From B18-G2 sp964432835 (lineage in GTDB: Archaea; Thermoplasmatota; E2; DHVEG-1; B18-G2), in NCBI GenBank assembly GCA_964432835.1, contig CAYSPA010000027.1, positions 1-13,823 of the forward strand: DNA of 13,823 nt. The letters run 5' to 3'. Within the stretch, counting starts at the first letter, position 1. Each line of letters starts with the position of its first letter. A program made the position numbers and the translations under genes. Shown here piece after piece: positions 1 to 4,833 of the stretch. The notes under the pieces were generated by a model that made no database searches, was not told where the DNA came from, and saw only the letters and a program-made list of their open reading frames with translations.

Positions 1-102
1 TGTTGTGCCTGGATAGTTTGATTCGATAACCTTTGCTCCGGTAAGGCGATTGAAAACGGCGCTCTTACCAACATTCGGATTTCCCATGAGCAAAATCTTC
101 AA
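1..102 (-). CDS. feoB: Ferrous iron transport protein B, N-terminal fragment
   Basis: This is the first 34 codons of FeoB, the large membrane permease for ferrous iron; the rest lies beyond the left edge. The visible protein has the G1 loop GNPNVGKS at about residues 7-14, followed by the switch region NYPGTT, which together are characteristic of the GTPase-like domain of FeoB. The start is read as TTG at 102-100: it overlaps the TGA stop of the upstream feoA (99-101), and a strong Shine-Dalgarno sequence, GGAGGTG, lies 5 bases before it inside the last feoA codons. The only early in-frame ATG (87-85) is codon 6, directly before the G1 loop, which is too late. Translation is therefore coupled to feoA. 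The family call is strong; the start is good but not proven. Confidence 0.9.
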   Translation of the reverse strand, partial: MKILLMGNPNVGKSAVFNRLTGAKVIESNYPGTT

Positions 103-326
103 CCTTCCACCTCCACGATTATCTTATCAGCTATGCCCAATCCCAGAGAAATGGAGTATCTATCTATTGTCACAACCACCGGTCCCTTTATCGGCTGTTT
201 CGTTGCCATCTTCACCTTAACTCCAACCCTTATACCCATCCCAGCCAGTCTGCTCCGTAAGTTTTTATCTATCTCTTTAACCACTCCCTCCTCTCCATAA
301 TCCATTTCCGATAATCTCTTCCTCAT
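99..326 (-). CDS. feoA: FeoA domain protein (second feoA copy, next to feoB)
   Basis: A 75-residue protein made of one FeoA (SH3-like beta-barrel) domain, the usual size for free-standing FeoA. FeoA proteins are small cytoplasmic partners of the iron permease FeoB and are thought to tune its assembly or activity. Visible hallmarks are the LAGMGIRVG segment (about residues 27-35), the family's 'G(M/I)xxG' turn, and the C-terminal SLGLGIADKIIVE strand with its conserved G-x-A. The ATG at 326 follows the stop of the other feoA by 4 bases, with a GAGGGTG-type ribosome site inside the upstream gene, and its own stop overlaps the feoB TTG start. It therefore belongs to a three-gene feo operon. The family is certain enough; which of the two copies partners FeoB directly cannot be told. 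Confidence 0.9.
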   Translation of the reverse strand: MRKRLSEMDYGEEGVVKEIDKNLRSRLAGMGIRVGVKVKMATKQPIKGPVVVTIDRYSISLGLGIADKIIVEVEG

Positions 327-330
327 GCCA

Positions 331-546
331 TCACACCCTCTCTACCATAATCCTTCTCGCCATACCCCTACCAATGCAAACCAAGTTTCTATTGACCTCA
401 ACGGTTATCGGGCCATGACATGATACCACTCTAATTATAGCGCCCTCAACTATTCCCCTTAATGCGAGCTTCTGCCTGATCCCATATCCTCCTTCTATCG
501 CAACAACCCTAGCTATCTCGTTTGGTCTCAGTTGGGTCAGCATCAT
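331..546 (-). CDS. feoA: FeoA domain protein (first feoA copy)
   Basis: A second single-domain FeoA, about 71 residues, first gene of the feo operon. It shows the same fold signature as its neighbour: KLALRGIVEG in the middle and LVCIGRGMARRIMVE at the end, but the two copies are clearly diverged in sequence, so this is not a recent duplication. The reading frame is open back to a TTG at 558, but GAGGGGG at 550-556 looks like the ribosome binding site and would then lie inside the gene. ATG at 546-544 (or the adjacent ATG at 543) with 6-9 bases of spacing is the more likely start. A predicted TATA element and a DtxR-like inverted repeat lie upstream, consistent with iron control of the whole operon. 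Confidence 0.88.
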   Translation of the reverse strand: MMLTQLRPNEIARVVAIEGGYGIRQKLALRGIVEGAIIRVVSCHGPITVEVNRNLVCIGRGMARRIMVERV

Positions 547-577
547 TTTCCCCCTCAAATTCGGGATGCCTTATTAC

Positions 578-593
578 TTACGGTTAGCCGTAA
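578..593. promoter_or_regulatory. Inverted repeat at predicted feo start site; candidate iron-regulator operator
   Basis: TTACGG-TTAG-CCGTAA is a perfect 6-bp inverted repeat with a 4-base spacer. Its core GGTTAGCC resembles the core of the bacterial DtxR/IdeR consensus (GGTTAGSCTAACC). It lies about 20-30 bases downstream of the predicted feo TATA element, where the transcription start should fall, a natural place for a repressor. Binding by an archaeal DtxR-family iron regulator is inferred, not shown. Confidence 0.5.
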
Positions 594-604
594 TATTGTT
601 AGGG

Positions 605-612
605 TAGATAAA
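605..612 (-). promoter_or_regulatory. Predicted TATA box of the feo operon
   Basis: Read on the minus strand the sequence is CC-TTTATCTA, a reasonable archaeal TATA element. A start site about 25 bases downstream would fall near 580-585 and give a leader of roughly 40 bases before the first feoA ATG. No other TATA-like stretch is better placed. Confidence 0.45.
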
Positions 613-630
613 GGTTTCGACTTCTGGAGG

Positions 631-662
631 TTCCTCTAAAGTGGTGATATACTTTAGAGGAA
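631..662. repeat. Perfect 12-bp inverted repeat with 8-base spacer
   Basis: TTCCTCTAAAGT (631-642) and ACTTTAGAGGAA (651-662) are exact reverse complements separated by GGTGATAT. The repeat lies between the feo promoter (19 bases upstream of its TATA) and the tRNA promoter (about 20 bases upstream of its TATA-like box). It may be a binding site for a dimeric regulator of either promoter. No T-tract follows it, so a terminator role is less likely. Confidence 0.75.
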
Positions 663-682
663 TGTCTTTACACACTAAAACA

Positions 683-688
683 TTTAAA
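683..688 (+). promoter_or_regulatory. Predicted TATA (box A) for the tRNA pair
   Basis: TTTAAA followed by GGG lies 28-34 bases before the first base of tRNA-Val, the usual distance for an archaeal stable-RNA promoter with a short 5' leader. No second promoter is visible in the 5 bases between the two tRNAs, so they are probably one transcript. Confidence 0.45.
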
Positions 689-716
689 GGGAAAATTGAT
701 ATTTTAGATACGGAAA

Positions 717-789
717 GGGCTCGTGGTCTAGGGGTTATGACGTCGCGCTTACAACGCGGAGGTCGGGAGTTCGAATCTCCCCGAGCCCA
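717..789 (+). tRNA. tRNA-Val (anticodon UAC)
   Basis: A full cloverleaf of 73 bases can be folded by eye: acceptor GGGCTCG with CGAGCCC, D arm starting GTCT, anticodon stem TCGCG/CGCGG (one G-U pair) with loop CTTACAA, and T arm GGGAG-TTCGAAT-CTCCC, discriminator A. The anticodon TAC is at 750-752, which reads valine GUA codons and probably GUG by wobble. CCA is not encoded, as is common in archaea. There is no intron. Confidence 0.97.
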
Positions 790-794
790 TCGAT

Positions 795-867
795 AGCCCC
801 GTGGTGTAGTGGTCAATCATGCGAGGCTCTGGACCTCGCGACCCAGGTTCGAATCCTGGCGGGGCTA
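795..867 (+). tRNA. tRNA-Gln (anticodon CUG)
   Basis: A 73-base cloverleaf: acceptor AGCCCCG with CGGGGCT, D arm starting GTGT, anticodon stem CGAGG/CCTCG with loop CTCTGGA, and T arm CCAGG-TTCGAAT-CCTGG, discriminator A. The anticodon CTG at 829-831 reads glutamine CAG codons. CCA is not encoded. It starts 5 bases after tRNA-Val and is probably co-transcribed. In most archaea this tRNA is charged with Glu and then amidated by GatDE; those genes are not in the window. Confidence 0.96.
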
Positions 868-1084
868 TCTTTCCTCCTCCACAACCTATCCAGATTCAAA
901 TTTTTACTCCTCCTCTTTTCACCGGTAAAGAAGTTTAAGATTCGATATCTGATTTCTCAATCTGTCTATTTCAGCACCAGCGTGTGATTGCAAATACCTC
1001 GAGAAACAACATATTGTAAACCCGCAAAAAGCCCCGTTAGATTTTTATCTGGGTAGATTACTATACTGAAAAAGCAAACAATGA
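868..1084. other. Intergenic region after the tRNAs
   Basis: This stretch holds no convincing gene. It starts with pyrimidine-rich runs, including TTTTT at 901-905 and TTTT at 916-919, that could end the tRNA transcript (archaeal termination needs only T-tracts). It ends with a TATA-like ATTTTTATCT at 1041-1050, suitably placed for the gene starting at about 1085. I see no conserved structure between them. Confidence 0.5.
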
Positions 1085-1885
1085 GTGACAGCCCGGCGTA
1101 TGCTCCGGCTCACGATACTGGTAGTGGGCTTATGTGCGGAGCATGCGGGAAAAACCACGTTAACCAGATCCATACTCAGATGCCTGAGAGAGATTGGGAT
1201 GAGACCATGCGCTTTTAAACCCAAAGCTGCAAACAATCTATGGTATGATTTTGATGTGGTATACGAATCTCTCTCAAAAGGTAGATTATACGGTTTGGAT
1301 GCAAAATTATTGAGAGAAGAGTCTCACACGCCTCTTCGGGAAGAAGTGATAAACCCCGTTCACAGATTGTGGAATGAGGGCGAACAACCTGAGTATATCC
1401 TCGATAGGATTTTTGCTGATGGCAAAACTATACTCATCTTGAAAAACCTCACGGAGATAAACAGGATGGTAAAGGGTCTGTTTGATTTGCTCTGTGCAAA
1501 GGCTGACCAAATTATCGAAACCACCGATGAGGATCTAACGACCAAACTATTGAGATACTATGAGAGAGGTATAAAAAACTCCTTCACGGAGATTTCGAAA
1601 AATCACGATGTTGTGGTGGTGGAAAGTTACAGCGATGTCGCCCTTCCATGGGAAGAACTGAAACCGGATATCGTGTTCGGTGTAAAACCTTGGGAAATAT
1701 CCATCTACGATGCAGAAAAATATGTAATGGCGGTCGATATTCTCCACGGAGGAGAGATAAGCACTCAGAGAGTTACCGCACTGCTGGAGCCGACAAAACG
1801 AATAAAAATTTTGCCACAACCCTCTGCACAGGTTGTGGACTATATGAAAGAAAGGGCTCGCCCCATCTTGGAAGAGTACGTTTAA
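1085..1885 (+). CDS. Archaeal P-loop NTPase, function unknown
   Basis: A soluble protein of about 266 residues. The N-terminus has a hydrophobic strand followed by VVGLCAEHAGKTTL (about residues 13-26), a P-loop in which GKTT is intact but the usual first glycine, five places before the GKTT glycine, is a cysteine. This resembles the SIMIBI/dethiobiotin-synthetase-like and archaeal 'predicted P-loop ATPase/GTPase' families (possibly COG4028); I cannot name the family with certainty. A further hydrophobic strand before acid residues (HDVVVVESYSD, about 175-185) resembles a Walker B-type strand. GTG at 1085 is the first start in frame; ATG at 1100 is an alternative. A TATA-like element at 1041-1050 puts transcription start near 1072, so the leader is very short. 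Its stop overlaps that of the convergent membrane gene. Confidence 0.72.
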   Translation: MTARRMLRLTILVVGLCAEHAGKTTLTRSILRCLREIGMRPCAFKPKAANNLWYDFDVVYESLSKGRLYGLDAKLLREESHTPLREEVINPVHRLWNEGEQPEYILDRIFADGKTILILKNLTEINRMVKGLFDLLCAKADQIIETTDEDLTTKLLRYYERGIKNSFTEISKNHDVVVVESYSDVALPWEELKPDIVFGVKPWEISIYDAEKYVMAVDILHGGEISTQRVTALLEPTKRIKILPQPSAQVVDYMKERARPILEEYV

Positions 1886-2646
1886 AGTTGATGTTTCCAC
1901 TTCTCCATGATCTTTTCTATTCCCAGCAGACCAATGAGGGCAAGTATACCAAAATATGCCTCCACCACGTAGGCGTCGCCCGGCATATTAAGATTTAGAT
2001 AGGTTTGGAAAGCGGGTATTGGGGCATCAACTACCGTCTTGTAGATTATGGATGCTATAAGATACTTTATCTTTGATGTTTTTATTGCATAAAATACGAG
2101 CAACAGCGCGAATATGTGGATGATAATAACAAACGTTCTTTCCAGTATAGGAACGGGTATCATCAGGGAGGGTTGATTCAGCTGCTGAAGCACGATATCT
2201 CGCTGTGATTCCGGTATCTTGTCTATAAGACCCGGATATAGCAGAAAGGCAAGAATGTTTACAAAGGATGAAAATCCGATGAATATCGCCTCCACGGCGC
2301 CAAATCCTATACCTATAGCTATCGCCTGATTTAAATCTGCACCCCTCATCCTTGTTTTCTTTATCACCACGTAAGATAACCCGCTTTCGAGGAGACCCGT
2401 TCTCAAACCGACGTAGAGTCCCGTCACCACAGCATATGCCGGGTTTCCGTACACCAGTAAACTTTCCGATAAGGGGTTTGTGATGGTGAAGTCCATCAGA
2501 AATTTGGGTGAAATTGCAATGACCCATAAAAGTAAGCCGTATATGAAAAACTCTATTTTTGTTCCTTTCTTCCACCACCATATCAGGGGAGCCGCAGCCC
2601 CCACAATGAGCATCCCTATTCCCGAAAGGATAAGATAAGGATTCAT
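1882..2646 (-). CDS. YhfC-like multi-pass membrane protein (putative intramembrane peptidase family)
   Basis: A 254-residue polytopic membrane protein with about 7-8 hydrophobic segments (roughly 4-25, 31-50, 65-85, 107-137, 163-186, 195-212, 228-243). The pattern GLRTGLLESGL (79-90), GIGFGAVEAI (112-121), ERTFVIIIHI (169-178) and TVVDA (204-208) matches by eye the order of motifs in the YhfC family (Pfam DUF2324, 'putative membrane peptidase'), which is distantly related to the CPBP/PrsW glutamic intramembrane proteases. Some expected residues differ: the first motif has a single Glu (E87) rather than an EE pair, and the His usual in the G-H-G-G motif is Phe. Activity is therefore uncertain. 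The gene's ATG overlaps the ybjQ-like stop (ATGA), so it is translationally coupled as the third gene of a cassette. Confidence 0.7.
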   Translation of the reverse strand: MNPYLILSGIGMLIVGAAAPLIWWWKKGTKIEFFIYGLLLWVIAISPKFLMDFTITNPLSESLLVYGNPAYAVVTGLYVGLRTGLLESGLSYVVIKKTRMRGADLNQAIAIGIGFGAVEAIFIGFSSFVNILAFLLYPGLIDKIPESQRDIVLQQLNQPSLMIPVPILERTFVIIIHIFALLLVFYAIKTSKIKYLIASIIYKTVVDAPIPAFQTYLNLNMPGDAYVVEAYFGILALIGLLGIEKIMEKWKHQL

Positions 2647-2966
2647 GATTCGTCTTCGAGTTTAACCGCAGTTCCGTATACGAGGATTTCAGCTGCTCCT
2701 CCCATGACCGCAGATGTCATGAATCTCACATTTATGATGGCATCTGCTCCGAGTTTTTCCGCCTTCTCCACCATTCTCCTCAAAGCTATCTCTCTTGCCT
2801 CCGTGAGCATTTCCGTGTACTCCCTTATCTCCCCTCCCACTATATTCCTGAAACCCGCAACGATATCCTTTCCGATGTGTTTTGCCTGTATGGTGTTACC
2901 CCTCACGAGACCCAATATCTCCTTAACCTTCTTTCCGGGAATAAAGTCCGTGGTTGTTAATATCAT
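2643..2966 (-). CDS. YbjQ/UPF0145 family protein
   Basis: A 107-residue soluble protein of the YbjQ (UPF0145) family, which is annotated in databases as a putative heavy-metal-binding domain and forms ring-like oligomers in known structures; its biological role is not established. Family features are the N-terminal TTTDFIPG, the segment ILGLVRGNTIQAKHIGKD (about 17-34), the Glu-rich helix with EYTEML, then GADAIINVRF and the C-terminal EILVYGTAV strand. Length is typical. The start ATG at 2966 is well supported by GGAGGAT 8 bases upstream. It overlaps the upstream 2TM gene by 4 bases and the downstream YhfC-like gene by 4 bases, so the three proteins are probably made together. Confidence 0.9.
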   Translation of the reverse strand: MILTTTDFIPGKKVKEILGLVRGNTIQAKHIGKDIVAGFRNIVGGEIREYTEMLTEAREIALRRMVEKAEKLGADAIINVRFMTSAVMGGAAEILVYGTAVKLEDES

Positions 2967-3184
2967 GGTTTCATATCCTCCTCCCTGATTTCCATCCTTT
3001 CTTCTCTTTTCTCCTTTATAAGGGAAACAAATAGGAGAATTACACCCAGTAAAATGATGACAACGGCAGATGCAACAAATGGGTCAACATAAGAAACGGT
3101 TGGTATCAGTTTATAAATCCCGTAGACGACCAACATCAATATTCCTATGGCAAATAGATATAGACCTATATCCCTTGCTTCCAT
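2963..3184 (-). CDS. Small two-helix membrane protein
   Basis: A 73-residue protein with two predicted transmembrane helices (about 6-26 and 34-56), a short loop between them, and a strongly charged cytoplasm-type tail (KEKREERMEIREEDMKP). I do not recognise a family. It is the first gene of a coupled three-gene cassette (2TM, YbjQ-like, YhfC-like) and overlaps the next gene by ATGA. The ATG at 3184 follows a TATA-like palindrome centred about 28 bases upstream and has no spaced Shine-Dalgarno, so it is probably leaderless. A role as membrane anchor or partner for the other two products is inference from gene order only. Confidence 0.75.
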   Translation of the reverse strand: MEARDIGLYLFAIGILMLVVYGIYKLIPTVSYVDPFVASAVVIILLGVILLFVSLIKEKREERMEIREEDMKP

Positions 3185-3205
3185 CCTTCTCGTCTAAATG
3201 ATGTG

Positions 3206-3219
3206 CAAATTTAAATTTG
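3206..3219 (-). promoter_or_regulatory. Palindromic TATA region of the 2TM-YbjQ-YhfC cassette
   Basis: CAAATTTAAATTTG is a perfect 14-bp palindrome centred about 28 bases before the ATG at 3184, exactly where an archaeal TATA box for a leaderless transcript should be. The symmetry may only reflect A/T richness, or may allow a dimeric regulator to cover the TATA element. Confidence 0.5.
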
Positions 3220-3275
3220 TCGGTACATTTCCCCTCTATTCTGGATTCAAAAAGATTATTTTCGCCGCGATGAGA

Positions 3276-3881
3276 TTATAACATCTCTACCTTTATCTCA
3301 TCGTTTATGTCGATCAGTGCTCCCGTTCCTCTCTTTCCGGCCGAACAATTCACAACGATCGTATCATTGATCTTGTCAAAACCCGGTCTCTCATGTATGT
3401 GCCCGCAGAGGTGTAATCTCGGTTTCTTTTCCTCGAGTATCTGTCTTATGTCCCTGCTTCCCGCATGGATTCCGAATATCGCGTTGTCGAGAACCCTGTA
3501 AGGTGGAAGATGAGTAACGAAAACCGTTTCTTCGTCGAGTAGAGATTTGGCTTTTTCTACTTCTTCGTCCGGGCAGTGGTTCCCTCCGAGTCCCACGAAT
3601 TTTATGCCTTTGTATGTAAATTTCTTGAGATGTATATTTTCCGCTTTACTTTTATCGATGTATTCGGGAACGTCCTCGCTATCCACGTTTCCATGGATGG
3701 CAAGCGTTTTTACGGGGATTTGATCCAGCAAGGTTTTTGCGAGCTCTCCGGGACCGAAGTGTGTTATATCTCCACATATAACCACTATCTCCGGTGAGTA
3801 TTCCTCCACCTTTTTAAGGAGTTCGTTCATCACGTACTGTCTGCCATGGATATCGGCTATTGCTATCAATCGCATATGCAA
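3276..3881 (-). CDS. Calcineurin-like metallophosphoesterase
   Basis: A compact 201-residue phosphoesterase of the calcineurin-like superfamily, cytoplasmic. All metal-ligand blocks are visible in order: ADIHG (D10, H12), CGDITHFG (D38), HGNVD (N65), THLPPY (H124) and CGHIHERPG (H161, H163). This set normally binds two divalent metals and hydrolyses phosphomonoesters or phosphodiesters. The closest type is the short archaeal MJ0037/YfcE-like group; the substrate cannot be read from sequence. The open frame begins with TTG at 3881, but ATG at 3875 (MRLIAIADIHG) fits better with a leaderless start about 27 bases after the TATA-like TTTTTATC at 3901-3908. It is divergent from the agmatinase gene, sharing a 50-base promoter region. 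Confidence 0.88.
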   Translation of the reverse strand: MHMRLIAIADIHGRQYVMNELLKKVEEYSPEIVVICGDITHFGPGELAKTLLDQIPVKTLAIHGNVDSEDVPEYIDKSKAENIHLKKFTYKGIKFVGLGGNHCPDEEVEKAKSLLDEETVFVTHLPPYRVLDNAIFGIHAGSRDIRQILEEKKPRLHLCGHIHERPGFDKINDTIVVNCSAGKRGTGALIDINDEIKVEML

Positions 3882-3930
3882 TCATGCATTATGGAAACAG
3901 ATAAAAATTTTATCCCCGATTCAACTGCGG
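3882..3930. promoter_or_regulatory. Short bidirectional promoter region
   Basis: The 50 bases between the phosphoesterase (minus) and the agmatinase-like gene (plus) hold one A/T-rich core, ATAAAAATTTTATCC (3901-3916), that provides a TATA-like element on each strand. Each lies about 24-28 bases from a start codon (ATG 3875 on minus, ATG 3931 on plus), so both transcripts would be leaderless or nearly so. No ribosome site is visible for either gene. Confidence 0.5.
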
Positions 3931-4800
3931 ATGAGAGAATTTCCAAACTACTTCGCTGATGCGGAAGAGAGCTTCAACAATGCGGATTTTATAATTTTCG
4001 GTTTACCATATGACAAAACCTCATCTTTCAGATTTGGGGCAAGGTTGGCTCCGAAGGAGATAAGGAAAGCGAGTTGGAATTTTGAGAGTTTTGACATGCT
4101 TACGGGCGTTGATTTTACAGAAATTCCCCTGCATGATTACGGCGATCTCGATATAGAGAACAAAGATGGCAAGGAAATGCTGGAGAGTGTATCGCGATTC
4201 AGCAAGAGAGTGATAAAAGCGAAAAAGATACCCGTGGCTATAGGTGGAGAACATTCTGTGACACCTGGATTAGTAGAGGGATTTGATGATGTGTTCGTCA
4301 TTTCTCTGGATGCGCATCTGGATTTCAGAGATGAGTATGAAGGTAACAGATACAATCATGCCTGCGCCTCAAGGAGAGTAGCAGATAAGGTGGGCATTGA
4401 CAATATCGCAATCCTTGGAGTGAGGTCCGCTGAGAGAAAGGAACTCGAAAAAGCAAGGGAAGAGGGGTTGAAATTCTTCGCATCCGGGAGTTTATCCGGA
4501 GATATAGACGATGTGTTGAAAGAGATCAGCAAGGATATTGGAGAAAGAAAGGTATATCTTTCCATAGATTTCGATGTTCTGGATCCAGCCTATGCGCCGG
4601 GCGTATCAACGCCGGAGCCGTTCGGGCTGGAGCCAGATGATGTTATCAAAGTCATAAAAACATTTGCAGATAGAATCGTTGGTTTTGACCTGGTTGAGGT
4701 TTGTCCGCCCTATGATTTTGGAAATACCTCCATACTTGCGGCAAAGATTATAAGGATAGCCATAGCAGAGATATGGAAGGCATTGAAGAGTGGAAACTAA
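3931..4800 (+). CDS. speB: Agmatinase-family ureohydrolase
   Basis: A full-length 289-residue member of the arginase/agmatinase superfamily. The six manganese ligands are present: H108 in GGEHS, D127-x-H129-x-D131 in SLDAHLDFRD, and D213-x-D215 in SIDFDVLDP, followed by the conserved APGVSTPEP loop and GFDLVEVCPPYD (E256). The probable reaction is agmatine to putrescine and urea, as in the archaeal route to polyamines, in which arginine decarboxylase comes first; other ureohydrolase substrates such as guanidino acids cannot be excluded because substrate loops vary. The ATG at 3931 lies about 24 bases after a TATA-like element. Downstream, argS follows after 33 bases with its own TATA-like element, so it is probably transcribed alone. 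Confidence 0.88.
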   Translation: MREFPNYFADAEESFNNADFIIFGLPYDKTSSFRFGARLAPKEIRKASWNFESFDMLTGVDFTEIPLHDYGDLDIENKDGKEMLESVSRFSKRVIKAKKIPVAIGGEHSVTPGLVEGFDDVFVISLDAHLDFRDEYEGNRYNHACASRRVADKVGIDNIAILGVRSAERKELEKAREEGLKFFASGSLSGDIDDVLKEISKDIGERKVYLSIDFDVLDPAYAPGVSTPEPFGLEPDDVIKVIKTFADRIVGFDLVEVCPPYDFGNTSILAAKIIRIAIAEIWKALKSGN

Positions 4801-4802
4801 AC

Positions 4803-4812
4803 GCTTTTATCC
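4803..4812 (+). promoter_or_regulatory. Predicted TATA box of the argS operon
   Basis: GCTTTTATCC directly follows the agmatinase stop and is centred about 27 bases before the argS ATG at 4834, with no good Shine-Dalgarno between. This suggests a separate, leaderless argS-radical SAM-taw1 transcript. Confidence 0.4.
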
Positions 4813-4833
4813 CTTCTCAGGATTTAGTCCATC

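Noticed and set aside
631..662. Intrinsic terminator reading of the 12-bp inverted repeat
   Set aside because: No T-tract follows on either strand, and no gene ends just before it (feo reads away from it and the tRNAs start after it).
574..816. Minus-strand 80-residue open frame
   Set aside because: It runs antisense through tRNA-Val, part of tRNA-Gln and the feo control region; the tRNA folds are unambiguous and the protein has no recognisable features.
1081..1218. Short plus-strand frame from ATG 1081 with a CxxC and a His
   Set aside because: About 45 codons, out of frame with and inside the start of the P-loop gene, which has a clear NTPase motif; the CxxC is a by-product of the P-loop codons.
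1547..1900. Minus-strand 117-residue frame within the P-loop gene
   Set aside because: Antisense shadow of a gene with clear motifs; no start signal or family likeness.
2027..2581. Minus-strand 184-residue frame inside the YhfC-like gene
   Set aside because: It is the same strand in another frame; the overlapping frame has membrane helices and conserved motifs, while this one is Arg/His/Ser-rich shadow sequence.
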